From: Sipunculus nudus
Lineage: Eukaryota > Annelida > Sipuncula > Golfingiida > Sipunculidae
Assembly (NCBI GenBank): GCA_026874595.1
Contig: CM049306.1
Location: forward strand, 63,186,019-63,250,018
DNA length: 64,000 nt
Direction of reading: 5' to 3'
Every line of letters starts with the position of its first letter. Within the stretch, counting starts at the first letter, position 1. Below the pieces are notes generated by a model, which had not been told where the DNA came from, did not search any database, and was given only the letters and a program-made list of their open reading frames with translations. Shown here piece by piece: positions 47,400-60,133 of the stretch. The translations under genes were made by a program, and so were the position numbers.

Positions 47400-48615
47400 T
47401 TTTAGTTCAAAATGGAGGTTTTCCTTTTTGTTCTCGAAGCACGGTCCAGCGGTTCCCAAACGTGCCCTGTTCTCGTTGGTACGGATGTCCGCATTTTTCT
47501 TCCATGGATGTGCCTCAAACCTTATAACAGCCTGTTATATTTGCAGGGCCATTTGATATTCTGATATGCAGCTGCATGTTTCAGATAATGTAGGTGGTTT
47601 CATTTTTCATGCATATTAGCTTAAGTTCGTCAAGACCCATAAGCACACCATATTTAATAACAAGCCATCCAGTCGTTCTTGAGGAATCTGGCAAGTTGTG
47701 TGTATTTTGCATTATTTCTGGGGTGCACAAACATGCACCGTAACTCGGATAATATAGGTCACAGTGACCTAATTTCAGGTTTCTGAGGAGAACTTTTGGG
47801 GAACTCTCAGAATACATAGTTCATGATTCTATTGCCTTTTTGGGTATGAGTTGTGCCCTGTTAACAGACCCAGTATTCTAAAAAATACAGGTAAGAATTC
47901 GTAAATATAAAGATGATGCAGGTGGCGTCACCATTCATGCCCGGTACCTAAGGTTCATTTAGACCCAAAACACAAAATTTATAGGAAAACCCTCTAACCG
48001 TTCCTGAGGAATTTGGCAATGTGTGTATATTTTACATTATTTCTGGGGTGCTCAAACATCTCCCGAAACTTGGACAATATAGGTCAGAGTTATCTAGTTT
48101 CAGGTTTCCAGGGAGATTTTTTATCGATCTACCAGGATGTCAACTAAGAGAATTCTAGGTCCAACAGGTACGATTTGTGCCCCGTTAACGGACGACCGCT
48201 GTATTTGAAGGTATAAAAAAATGGCGTACAAATTCGAAAAATACAGGTGGCGCCACCAGTCTGCAGGAACTGATGAAACATTCCATGATTAATATGCATG
48301 CAAATAAAAAAAATCATGGCGATCAATGCATTAATTTTTCAGATACTGGAGCTTGTGTATCAAATTTTTGTTAATTATGGGGGGGGGGGGGGATGGGGGA
48401 TGATGTTTACCAGCCCCATAGCTCGGGAGATATTGGTAACAGAGACCTTATTTCAGGTTTCCAAGGAGATTTTTCATTGATCTCCTAGGACCTCAATTTA
48501 GAAGAATCTTGGTCTAACGGTTATCATTTCTCGCATGCTGGTGGCGCCATCTGTGTGTTTTCGTATTTTTACGCATTTTTTTCTCTATTTCTGAGACAAT
48601 ACCTTTAAATAGAAC
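47400..48615 (+). repeat. Dispersed repeat block (GGTGGCGCCACC family), copy B, about three units
   Basis: Modules seen at 18714-19600 recur here: AATTTCAGGTTTC, GTGCCC(T/C)GTTAAC, GAATTCGTAAA, and the GGTGGCG(T/C)CACC core at 47921 and 48246. The third core (48538-48552) lies in inverted context, followed by the reverse complement of the A-rich lead-in (CTCTATTTCTGAGACAATAC). The block thus ends in an inverted terminal module. A G14 tract lies at about 48379-48393. Two short frames inside are not credible genes. Confidence 0.75.
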
Positions 48616-48737
48616 GGTTGATTTGCAACAGATATCCTGATTTTCAAGCATTTTCTAGTATCCATACAAAGGAAACTCCTGACGGGTCCAGGACACTTAA
48701 ACCCCTCACATCATTCCCTAAAAGAAACTCTCTTTAT

Positions 48738-48739
<2 letters not shown>

Positions 48740-48792
<53 letters not shown>
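48740..48792. repeat. (TA)n microsatellite
   Basis: About 53 bases of TA. Confidence 0.97.
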
Positions 48793-48795
<3 letters not shown>

Positions 48796-49152
48796 ACAAC
48801 ACATTTTCAGGTATTTTAATTAAATTTAAAACTTAATAAGACTTTAGCATTTTCAAGCCTTTTATTGGATCCTTTAGGAGATTCCTCTCCGGTTCGGGCC
48901 CCTCTAGGCCACTCAGGTAACTCCCGATTTGAAACTCAATATATACGCTTCGTTTATGTTAAACCACAGTCCAGAAATCTCTAAATGACAAGTTCTTTAC
49001 ACATGTAAGGCCTGAAGAAAGCTTTCATTGTAATGTTTTCTTCAGTAATGTCAACAACACGTAATAATGTCATATTTCTGAGTGCATATTAACATTTATT
49101 GTCGTTATATTAAACATTATAATGAATGATTAATAATAATAAAATTGATATT

Positions 49153-49204
49153 GTATACACACACACATATACATATATATGTATATATATATAGAGAGAG
49201 AGAT

Positions 49205-49240
<36 letters not shown>

Positions 49241-49290
49241 TAGGGGAGGGAGAGAGAAAGAGAGGGTGGGATAAAGAGAGAAAAAAAAAA
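49153..49290. repeat. (CA)n(TA)n(GA)n compound microsatellite
   Basis: Short CA, TA and longer interrupted GA runs follow one another, ending in A10. The serine/leucine-rich minus-strand frame across it is an artefact. Confidence 0.95.
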
Positions 49291-52089
49291 CCTCATTTCC
49301 TCATATTTAATACAATGAACACATCGCAATACGTATAGCAAAACGCCACAACATGCAATACGAAATTTGCAAGCGATACCCAGCCCTATCGACAAGTCAG
49401 TCGTCAATTTTTATATAAATCTTTCACTCGATTCAGAGTTTTTCAAACACCTGTATCGTTCCACGGCCAAACCTGCATCTCGGTCAAACCGGTCCCTCAT
49501 GTATACAGGGTATATACGTACACCCATAATTTGAAATCTAAAGATATTAAAGGGAAATGGATATAGAATAAGACGGATTTAAATCCTCAAAGTCTTTCAG
49601 CCTATTTATCGCCCCCCGTTAATCCTTTGGATGATTGTTCCATAGTCTCCTTTCATGAAATCAGAATCAGCAAACGTGGAACCTCCAGGAGAGTTCATAA
49701 GTCGCATGTGTAGAGGTATACTTCCGCATCACGTCAGATGTCTATGGCGCTGTGTTATGAATAGCTAAACATGTACATCCTCTTATGTATAATTTTCGAA
49801 AAAGCAATCAAGTAGCATATGTATTAAAAGTAATGCTAAAAACGTTATGCTAAAAACCAATATCTGGAACAGTATCAAAAGATCCCTCAGTCTTAAGTTG
49901 CCGCATGGGATTAAAGTTAAATGGACCTTTGTTATATGAGTGTTTAAAAGGCCACGGTGATATAGAATCCGGCTTCTTGCTAGCTGAACTGACCTAACAA
50001 GGCTCTGCAGTTAAGTAATGACCTAAGCCGTTCAGATACTCCTATTCACCGGTTTTGACAATAATTTTTAGCACTGTACGGCAGACTAACAATAAACTGT
50101 TTGTAATTAGGGCAGAAAAAATAATAAAGGTACTGGTTTGTTGTAAAAATAACTTGCTTTGTGATATTCTTGTTTATAATTTAAAATGTAATTTGATAAC
50201 ATGTTTACCCGATATCTTTTTACATTACAAAGAACACTGCATGATACGACATTGCGTACAAAAGGGACACAAATAGAGAACCATGCAATGATCAAGAGCT
50301 ACTTTGTGATACCTGCGCTCGACCGCCATTTACGTCACACATACGTCATAACTACTCCGCACAGTAATCAAGGATAAGAGTGTCAACCAGAGGAATAATA
50401 TTTATTTCCTAATCATGCTAAATGCTACAATTTTTTACCAAAAATAATAACAAGGATGTATAAATTCCATTCCACAAAGCGTGAACGTGTTTCACCACTA
50501 CAATTTTGTTGTTAAATTATTATGTGTAAATTCATACAGCGTGCATGTGAGCAATAGCAAAACCATTAAATTTAACCAAAACCATTAAAAGGGTCGATCC
50601 AGTCAGCCCCAGTCCAAAATTGTGTCCGCACATTCAAAGGCCTCTGTATGTTTTCACCTTGACGTTACTCATATAACTGTTTATATACTTGGACATGAAA
50701 TGCCAGACAAAGGATGGAATATATGTAAAGGATAGGACTGTCAATTATTTGTTCTTATGAAAAATAAAGTAAGCGATATCAACTGTTGGTCGTTTTAACA
50801 CGAATGGTGGGGAATCTTGGTCATAAAAATAATCTGAGCTCGCTTACACAATTTTTTTATGAACAGATGAAAATTTTCTCAGTGTCGCACCATTGTTCAG
50901 GAAAAATAAACTTCCTCCGTAAATGTTTTCTATTCACACTAGGCTATAGATCTGCTTGTCCAATACCTGGATTAGTTAGTAATATCAATACGTTACGTAG
51001 ACATGGGGCTCAGTGCCCGTACATTTGTGCAAGTACAAGGCTTGTTTTTCATGCAGGCCAGTCAGTTATGTGTTCATGAAAACTGAAATAAGATTACGTA
51101 ATAATAAAAGCACAGTCGCTTGAATCCCTGTTTGCGGATGTCATTTTATCGAGAACCGGAAAAAACTGTGCACTAAATGAGTATATGTGGTGTCTTGTGT
51201 ATACTTGGCACGGAGATAGCATGTATCACTAAAGTGGTGTCCGTAACACACGTTTGTCCTCGTTCAGTCCTACGCTCAATCGCTTTCTTCAAATTTCCCC
51301 TGAAATAAAGATTCCAACGAGTGAGCAAAAGGGAACGTCTGCTGCCTATCTCGACCCCAGAAAGCGCAAGATATGTTTAGGATATTTAATGAGAATTTGT
51401 CATTGATGTAGGAAACTGTATTTCTTTATACCGAGGTCCTGGCCACAATGACTTTGTTTACTTAACTAATATAAGAAGTGACCAGAAAAGCCGTGTCTTG
51501 TCCCCATGTGTAGACAGGATGAAGTCCGATACGAACAGTTGCTTTGCCGGGATGTAAGTGTATCATATTAAGTTGTGATAACTGACCAGTTATATTGTGC
51601 TCACTATGTATAATAATTTAATGATAGCTGATATCACTAACATTATACAATATCATATCAAAAATAGACAGAGGTTATTTTGCCGGAAAAGACAAAAGAA
51701 CCCAGCAGGCCAATTTGCCGGCACAGTTAATTAGCCTTTTACATGCAAATGTCTTTGTAGCCGGTACAATAACGACATCCACTAAAAATATAGCATGTGT
51801 GAGTTTGTGCCAAAAGGGCATTACAGCTCCTCTGATTAAATGAGTAACCCCATGTAAGCTTTTAAATGTATGACCAAAACAAAGTTTTAGTAGGTGTCTG
51901 TATTTTACCGGCTACATAGACATTTGTATTAGTCCGTGAGCTTGAGGGACCCACCTTGCCTCCGTCCCAACCAATCAGACAAACCAATTTTTTTCTTATT
52001 GCTATATGCCTATACTTTGATTTTTAAGGATGTTAACATTGAATAAACTTGGACTCAGTAGAGGTTCTGGGCTGTTTCATGCATCATAT
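49291..52089. other. No firm features
   Basis: A fragment ending GCGATACCCAGCCCTATCG near 49372-49390 may be a dispersed-element end (compare 1697-1730). A 97-codon plus frame at 50786-51079 and overlapping frames at 50055-50295 lack domain or splice support. Confidence 0.4.
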
Positions 52090-53075
52090 AACAACTGATG
52101 ATTCAGTCACCCATTTTAAGGGTAAGGGACCATAACTCTTTAACTGTTTAACCTAAACTGTAACAAAGTACCCATCAAATTGTTGTATTTACCAAGCCAT
52201 ATCAGATGATATGTGATGTGTAAAAAAGGGTCAATATTGAGGTCAGCAGGTGTCAAAAGGTCATGAGATTTTCCCTTGGCCAAAATCTAGAAACTGACGA
52301 CTCAGTATTCCTGTCTATGGAGGAAATAGATCATATGATCATTTTATGACCTGATTTGGGTTTATACATACCACACGCTCAGAATGTTTTTCATCATAAA
52401 TGTTCAGGGATTACCCAAAATAAAAGCACCTGAACAAACGACATTGGTGCAATATTGAGGAATTTGTGAAAAACACCATGCTATTTAGGGGTAAGGGAAA
52501 TTGAAATGACCGTAACTAGATCAATTTTTAATCTAGATCAATAAAGTACCCATCATATTGTTGCATTTACCAAGGCCGTTTAGATGATATATAAAATATG
52601 CAAAAATAATTATGCTGTGGAAATAGATCAGACGTTCAAATTATGGCTTATAGGTTTGTAACATACAATCAGACAGTTCTGGTTCACATATGCCCTAGAA
52701 TATAATATAATAGAATATATGCCCTCAAAATAAAAAGCACCTGATCATATGACATTAGTGCAATATTAAAAATTGTGAGAAATGCCATGTAAGGGGAAGG
52801 GGAAATTAAAATAACCATTACTCAATAGCTTTTGACCAAAAACAATAGATTTTGATTGAATAGTTGCTTTTCATGTCATTTAATTTGATATATAAATTAC
52901 ATAGGTCAGAATTAAGGTCAGCAAAGGTCAAAAGGTCATGCGATTTTAGTCTCGGCCTAAATCTAGTAAATAGCGACTACTCATTGCTCTCTTAGTATGC
53001 CGATAGTTTAAATGATCAAAATTCAAATTATGGCCCGAAATCAGTTCATAGCATACATTTAGACAGTTCGAACGT
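52090..53075. repeat. Diverged tandem repeat, about three units of 300-380 bp
   Basis: Units share the order GGTAAGGG(A) - CCATAACT/CCGTAACT - AAAGTACCCATCA - TTACCAAG - AGGTCAGCA - AAAAGGTCATG(A/C)GATTTT - ACCTGA - CATTAGTGCAATATT. Start strings are at about 52119, 52489 and 52793. Identity between units is moderate and there are internal deletions. Old tandem duplication of a non-coding unit. Confidence 0.65.
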
Positions 53076-53089
53076 GACTCTCTCTTGAG

Positions 53090-53441
53090 AGGTTTTTGTG
53101 GTAGTCGTATTGTAGTCGTGTTGAAGTCGATTCGATGTCGTTGTCCTTCGCGAGCATTCAAAACATTGTTTTACATCACGAATTTACAAGAATTATGAAG
53201 ACTCTCATACGACTTACCAAGAAACTGTTACGACTTAGCTACGACTTGTGACGATAAAGCTTAATTTTTGAACATTTAAAAAATAGCGCCACGAATTCTG
53301 AGTGCTCAAGACCTCGCTACGAACATTACCGAATGTTCAAGACATCATCTACGACACTCCACCGACGTCCCTACGAATTTTAATGATGTAAGTTCGTGGC
53401 GATTCGGCGTCAAATTCGTGATTGTGGGAACGGGGCTTAAG
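53090..53441. mobile_element. Candidate foldback/MITE-like element ending GGGGCTTAAG
   Basis: The left half has repeated AGTCGT strings and the right half has their inversions (ACGACTT, ACGACTTG, ACGACACTCC), so the segment is broadly foldback. The right end reads GATTGTGGGAACGGGGCTTA. It resembles the right end of the GC-rich MITE at 22839 (GGTTGTGACCGAGGCTTA). A matching left terminus was not found, so the element may be truncated. Confidence 0.4.
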
Positions 53442-54316
53442 TCCATTTTAATAATATGCAAGTTCAGTAAGTATCGGGGTGAGCATTGGTGAACAGTTCA
53501 TGAAATATTCACCTGGAGCAAATTCTAGAAAAATAGTGGTTTATCAACACTTTGTATACTTGAAATAGGTCACAGGAAATGTATAACAGGTACTTGCTCA
53601 TGATAACGTTGTTTTAGCAGTCAGATGTAGGTATCAGGAGGCCTCTGACTGATGTTTTACAGTTCTTGTTAAAGAGCTCACTTAAAGGCACGTCCTTTCA
53701 TTATTTTTAGTCGTCACATAATAACTTTCTTATAGACCCTACTTAACAGGTCCAGTTTGTATTTTGATGGTAAGGTTTACATTTTTCTCTTTAAAAAGAG
53801 TAGTTATATAAACATGAATATGTAATATGTTGACATAACTAAGTCAACACAGGAATCACAATTGTAACTATTTCACATTCCCCTTCATAGATTACTGATC
53901 TTGGCCATATTTTAACACCATTTTTTGCAAGAAACATCAGAAAATGAGCATTATAACTGGTCCAGTAAAATGACTAACACTTATTTACATGTGATGGCTG
54001 ATATTTAATTTTACCGCAGTTTCTGAGGCCATACCGACAGCCATTTAGATGTTATACATGAGTTTAACCTGGCTATTTAAACAGTGTTATTATTAGAAGA
54101 ACCCTTGATATACAAGTATTTTAACAGAATAGTAAAACAAACGGCCATATTGGCCGCAATCTTGGTACTTAATTTTAATTTACAGACTGTGAATTTTTAT
54201 TTTTTTAGGTAAAAATGCAAAATTAACTTTTAAAGGGAATATAAGGGAATCAACCGGTTTTTCAAGTCGGTTTTGCTCGGTTTCAGGGGAGAGACAAGGC
54301 GGTCCATTGGTTCTCT

Positions 54317-54324
54317 ATTATAAC
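54317..54324. repeat. Target-site duplication, left copy (ATTATAAC)
   Basis: Eight bases directly before the CAG end of the MITE at 54325; identical to 54722-54729. Confidence 0.85.
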
Positions 54325-54626
54325 CAGGGGCGTCAATATAGGGGGATGGAGGGTATATACCTCCCACACTTTTTTGCAAGGGGTGGTGGGGGGGGGGGGG
54401 GTGGGGGGGTGGGGGGGGAGGTGGACAATGTAATCATCCCCCGCCACTATTCAAATAATGATATTCATATACTGCGAATCTAATATATTAATAAATAGAT
54501 GTATATAGACTTGAGTTCCACTTATGAGTTTACTACGAATATTTATCTAAACCTTGTTTAGAATCAACATGTATACTGGAAACATAATATATATACATTT
54601 GAAATTTATCATACAGACGCTAAAAA

Positions 54627-54665
<39 letters not shown>

Positions 54666-54721
54666 TATGTGTGTGTTTACGAGAGTCATCCCCCCCCCCC
54701 GGAATATAATTGACGCCACTG
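54325..54721. mobile_element. hAT-like MITE with terminal inverted repeats and perfect 8-bp target duplication
   Basis: The left end CAGGGGCGTCAATATA and the reverse complement of the right end (CAGTGGCGTCAATTATATTC) match at almost all of the first 15 positions. The element is flanked by identical 8-bp ATTATAAC copies. CAG-starting ends and 8-bp duplications are hallmarks of the hAT superfamily. The 397-bp interior has G-rich (54380-54420), TA (54629-54662) and C10-11 (54690-54700) tracts and no transposase, so it is non-autonomous. Confidence 0.85.
54629..54662. repeat. (TA)n microsatellite inside the hAT-like MITE
   Basis: About 34 bases of AT dinucleotide. Confidence 0.96.
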
Positions 54722-54729
54722 ATTATAAC
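54722..54729. repeat. Target-site duplication, right copy (ATTATAAC)
   Basis: Eight bases directly after the MITE end; identical to 54317-54324. Confidence 0.85.
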
Positions 54730-55079
54730 TTCCAAAATATTCTTCGGTTTAACATTGCGTGCAGCCAATAGTGTGAGACCAAATGTCACTGAGTATTTTT
54801 TTTCTTTGTAAAAAGTTAACACACAACATTTATCGATCCTTAGGCCTTAACCTTTGCAAAAAAAATATGGTGTCAATTTTTCTAAAGGGGTTCTGTCATT
54901 TTTTTTTCAGGTCCCTTTTAGAGCAAAAATGGAGGGTCAATGTGTATAAATATTTACTTTACAGGAAAATATTGCAACAAAATACCTCAAAATGGCCAGT
55001 GTGGTACATTAACTCACGATAAATTGGATTAGATACATTACAAATAATTATTACCACTTTAGAGAGCGAAAATAGAGCG

Positions 55080-55285
55080 CAAACCTCCGCCAACACCTAG
55101 ATTCGCTTCAACATACACAACTTTAAACAGACTTATAACCATGGTTGTTCCTAGTTGTTCCTATGCCCATGGTCCATTGTTCCACAAAATTTCATTGAAA
55201 TCCGTAAAAAAATTCGTGTTGAGACAACAAAAGATTCTGTTGTAATTTGTACAATTGGATTAAGCGGACCACGTGCTGAGTTCAG
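55080..55285 (+). mobile_element. Fragment of a CCTCCGCCAA-ended dispersed repeat
   Basis: GCAAACCTCCGCCAACACCT is followed by TTCCACAAAATTTCATTGAA and ATCCGTAAAAAAATTCGTG. This matches, from memory, a widespread marine-invertebrate repeat whose ends start CCTCCGCCAAGG and which includes a TTTCATGGAAATCCGT-like string. The other end type of the same family seems to lie at 59126. Confidence 0.45.
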
Positions 55286-57182
55286 GTAACCTGAATCGTA
55301 CACACTATCGCTCCGTGCTCCCTGGGTATCACTAGTGGATAAATATTGAGCCCTTTTTATACATAACATATAAATTACCATTATGATTTCCATTATGATT
55401 TTGCTATTTCGTCAATCCATTTCCATCATTACAGCACTGACACCATTACCTTACTCGCAGATAATGAAGTTATAGAAATTCATCGCTTTCGATTATTTTA
55501 TCCAATAATATATACACTGGTTCTTAATGAATTTGAAGGATTCTCGTGGATATTTGGGTCTTGAGCTAAGAGAGGCGGATTATTTTTTATGTATATTTTT
55601 TGAAGATTACACAGCAGAATAAAGGGCAATTTAGGCTTTACATTTAGTTCCAGATCCGCTCTCACGTAGCACTGATCCATTCAAAAGTGTTAGGAAATGT
55701 TCACTAGTCCACAATTCACAATGTTACGAAGTCACATTGAGTCAAATCATGTTTTTCTATACGTATTTTATATGATCTTGTGTCTCATCTGACTTCCTCC
55801 GCCGCAGGTTACTTTTATAATGATTTCTTTCGGCGGGATGATTTTTTTTTTATTTCTAGGAATATGAAATCATGGGCAAATATTTAGGCTATACCAGTAA
55901 TTAAAATCTTTAAAGACACAAGACAAAACAATTGTAACATGATAAATGCCGGTTCTTATTTAATTCTTGGCCCACTTATCAATTTCCTTAAATGGCTTAA
56001 ACAGTATATTCAAATTTGAGTATTTGCCAAGGAAAGAAAACTCACAAGGAACGTATTTTTTGTAATCGCACAACATAAGCTGATATATGGCAACTTAAGC
56101 TGTTCCGTTCGTACGAGCAAGATTTGCATTCTTTTCCAAGCATTCTATTTGAAAACAGTAATTTATAGACTATGAGTAGCAGCCGGGTTACACTAGCTAT
56201 ATAATGCAAGCGTTATTTTTATATTTTTTTTATATCTTTGGAATATGGGATGGTTATCACTGGATATGCTTTATTTGCTAGAGTCATTAAATACAGGGCA
56301 CTTCAGATGCAGAAGCTAAATGTATTGATTAGAGCCTAGTTATGTTTTATATTTGATTTTTTATGCCAGATAAATATATACAAACTTGTACTGTTGGAGG
56401 CCTGGTTAACTTATACTCATTACTCTGACACTTCGATCAAAAATGTGTTTGTGAGTTGGCGCACATGCTACAAAATGACATGTGCCTTACACAGCATAAA
56501 ATATACCTTGATTGTATATAGAATAAACAGTCTTGCATATTTTACCGGTAAGCCATATTTTTTCATATAATTATTATTGTAATATTAATAACGGCAATAA
56601 AAAAACATCAAAATTGTTGATTATATATTCTGAGGATCGATATGGAGAAAGCCAATATTAAGATTCTGGATCACATGCAAAATTCCTATTCATTACGTTT
56701 AAATTTTCTGAAATGTGATGGAAGAGTCATTAGTGTTATAATCCATTAAGCATTCTGTATGTTGCCTGCAGGTCTCAGAGAATCTGAAATCAGTTCGTTT
56801 TACTGCTCGTCTAATTTACTGCTTAATGATTTCTCTAACACTTGAATAATTAAATGTTAAAGTTTACGTGAATATAATTGAATTATAAACTATCCAAATT
56901 TGGCAAATATCAAATATTAATATTATAACCTGTCATGTGAAAAAATATTTTATTTACAATGTTTTGATGACTATGGAAGAATTTACATTTGTTATATGAA
57001 AGCCCTCGAGGTCATCATCTGGATACCCTGTAATTCCCCCTTTTAATTTAAATAAATATGTCAAAACTCATAAAATGATTCTTACTTGCTTCATGTATTT
57101 TCCGAACCAATAGGCCGTAAGAAATTAAATTCCAAGCTCAGATTAAGATTATACGGATTTTTTATTATTCTTGACTAAAAGA

Positions 57183-57184
<2 letters not shown>
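55286..57184. other. AT-rich DNA, no recognised genes
   Basis: Short frames at 55151-55393 and 55498-55680 (minus) lack support. Nothing else recognised. Confidence 0.5.

Positions 57185-57253
<69 letters not shown>
57185..57253. repeat. (TA)n microsatellite
   Basis: About 69 bases of TA. Confidence 0.97.
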
Positions 57254-57256
<3 letters not shown>

Positions 57257-58479
57257 CTGGAATTACTAATTTGAAAGCACATATCTGTAGTTCTTGCAAG
57301 CCTTCATCATTTCTCTATGGCATTTTTGAATAAGCACATGTAAAGTAATGTAAAGTTATTAACGATAACAAAACATGGCGGTTTTTATGCTGCCTATACT
57401 TTGATATCCGATTCCTAAAGCCAAATTTGGTTATTATGCGCATTTTGATCTGATTCGTTATAATTCAAGAGCTCAATGTAAAAGAAAAAAAGTGTCTATA
57501 AACCCATACGAACGGGAGCTACATACCCCCACAACTCAAATGACTAAATATTTCCGTTGCTTTAAGTCATGATTAATCAACACTTATCCCCCACCGAAAA
57601 TGTTAGAGCTACATGGACATTTGCAATAAGATGCACGCAATGAGTACATTGTAAATGAGTCCTTTTTTTTGCTAAACTCTCCCTGCACAGAAATTCACAC
57701 GCATCTCCAATTCACCTGTTTTATACGTTTCTTTTTTCTGTATGTGAGTAAACACAGCCCCCGTGTGTTTGTTTATCATGACCGCAGGTCCGATCTTGCG
57801 CATGCACAACTTCCAAACAAGGAGAAGTGATAGGAGAGAAGAAACACAGAAGAAAAACCGATTGGATGCTTGAAAAATCTTTATAAGTGAATTCACGCAG
57901 AATGGCTACCAGGTGGCATGCCCGCTATGTTTCTATTTTGCACCAAGTTAAAGCTTTTCATCACTTGCGTACAGGAGTGTAATAATGATTCTAAGATCAG
58001 ATAGAAATATTGGCATATATATAATATTTTAAGGAGAAAATCACTATTTGTGTATATAGTGTGACACACTATATGTGTATATTTTACATACCAGGTATGA
58101 TAATAGGTCTCTTTAATATAAACCAAAAATATAATTTTCTGACAATCTTAAAATGTCCGGAGAAAACAATTTGTGCCTTTGGTATATAATGGCATTCCAA
58201 AAATAAATTTGCTTATGCTCTTGTCCCTGTTTACATTGTTTTATGTTTCTCTCGCATATTTTTATTTAAACTTTCGGAAACCAAACTGAAAGAAATGTCA
58301 AAACTGAAATATATAAATTGGCACCATGTTTAATATGCTTTCTCGAGAGGCGAAGAACAAAAATGAACAAGGTATCATATTTTTACAAAAAAAATTACTC
58401 AAGACGAATTCGCCACATATGCTCCAACACTATAATCTAACGACCAGCTATATACATGTTATCACCTGATAACGGCGTA
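57254..58479. other. No firm features
   Basis: A minus-strand 74-codon frame at 57672-57896 lies over a CpG-containing patch with TTGCGCATGCACA (about 57794), which resembles an NRF1 site. No family motif or splice pair confirms a gene. Confidence 0.4.
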
Positions 58480-58992
58480 TATCTAAGTCGTGTCCCTCAT
58501 CCAATCCTACCCATATCTTATATACTGGCCATCAGAGTCGTGTCCCTCATCCCATCCTACCCATATCTTATATAATGGCCATCTGAGTCGTGTACCTCAT
58601 CCCATCCTACCCGTATCTTATATACTGGCCATCTGAGTCGTGTCCCTCATCCCATCCTACCCGTATCTTATATACTGGCCATCTGAGTCGTGTCCCTCAT
58701 CCCATCCTACCCGTATCTTATATACTGGCCATCTGAGTCGTGTCCCTCATCCCATCCTACCCGTATCTTATATACTGGCCATCTGAGTCGTGTCCCTCAT
58801 CCCATCCTACCCGTATCTTATATACTGGCCATCTTAGTCCTGTCCCTCATCCCATCCTACCCGTATCTTATATACTGGCCATCTGAGTCGTGTCCCTCAT
58901 CCCATCCTACCCGTATCTTATATACTGGCCATTTGAGTGGTGTCCCTCATCCCATCCTACCCGTATCCTATTTACTGGCCATCTGAGTGGTG
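58480..58992. repeat. 50-bp minisatellite, about 10 copies
   Basis: The unit TCGTGTCCCTCATCCCATCC followed by TACCCGTATCTTATATACTG and GCCATCTGAG recurs every 50 bases (TGTCCCTCAT at 58691, 58741 and so on). Edge units are diverged. The 98-codon frame across it cycles through shifted readings and is not a gene. Confidence 0.96.
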
Positions 58993-59119
58993 CGTTTGTT
59001 GTCTATGTATGCTTTGACTCATCAAGTAGTATTTCGTGAAGTATTTCTTTTTATTTGAACACGTCTTTCGCATCTTGCTTATTTATATATCATGGACTAT
59101 TAATCTCTCTCATAAGCCT

Positions 59120-59440
59120 TATTACCTCCGCCAAGCCTAGGGGCGGGGGTTATGTTTTGGGCAGCGTATTTTGTCTGTCGGTTTATCTGTTTGTCTGTTA
59201 GCACGATAACAGAAAAAGTCCTTAACGGAGCTTAATGAAATTTTCAGGATAGCTTGACAATGATACAAGGAACATTTGATTACATTTTTTAGGCGATTCG
59301 TGCGTGAATAACTCCGGAATGAGTTCTAGTGTTTTATGGGGGTCAATAGCATATTTTTGTATACGCAGGTGGCGATATGTCCATATTTTGGGTGCGAGTC
59401 TTGACGTCACAGAGGACAATGACGTCATCCCACGTGTACG
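59120..59440 (+). mobile_element. CCTCCGCCAAG-ended dispersed repeat fragment
   Basis: It starts TTACCTCCGCCAAGCCTAGG, then TTATGTTTTGGGCAGCGTAT, TTGTCTGTCGGTTTATCTGT, GTTAGCACGATAAC and GAAATTTTCAGGATAG, an order I associate with a common marine-invertebrate interspersed repeat. The tail contains two TGACGTCA-like strings (TTGACGTCACAG, AATGACGTCATC). The overlapping frames at 59222-59501 are probably repeat-derived. Confidence 0.55.
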
Positions 59441-59560
59441 TGCCGTTTCCCTAAACGGTGTGGGCAAATCAACGTACAACAGGGAGGGTCATGGTTGTTA
59501 ACTGTTCGTTATTATATAGTCCTTGGCCCTGTTGCAAGAAGAACGTAAATGACTTAAGGA

Positions 59561-59563
<3 letters not shown>

Positions 59564-59642
<79 letters not shown>
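59564..59642. repeat. (TA)n microsatellite
   Basis: About 79 bases of TA, followed by short GA and CA runs to about 59700. Confidence 0.97.
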
Positions 59643-59645
<3 letters not shown>

Positions 59646-60133
59646 AAAGAGTGGGAGAGAGGCACAGAGAGAGAGAGACACACACACACACAGAGGGAGA
59701 TGACACCGCCAAACGAAGCGATGAATCATACGAAAATTGCGAAAGAGAATAGACAATTAGTGTAATCTAATATGATCAGTTTTCCGGTTTTGGATATAAT
59801 TAGGAATAGTCATTATAGTCTCTTTCACTTTTAATATTTTTGTGTACTTTAAATACCTCAGGTCAGACTATAATTATTACTTTTTAACTCCACCTGGCTC
59901 CAGTTCGAACTGAATTGCTGCAAAAATAATTGCTCTACAAAAGACCTATATTTTGGAAATCATTATCAGAAGCTTCACATGAAAAATAGATGCAGTTACC
60001 TTTGACAGATTCAGTGACATATAATAGTTCTTCCATTTCAGTTCTATTACATGTGTGCTGACCATCATCTACTTAAAAATTACAATTAAATTACAACACT
60101 TATTGATGCACTATTTTTCTGTTGTTCAAATAA

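Noticed and set aside
58690-58986. 98-codon frame rich in Pro, Ser and Tyr
   Set aside because: It lies within the 50-bp minisatellite. Each unit is read in a shifted frame.
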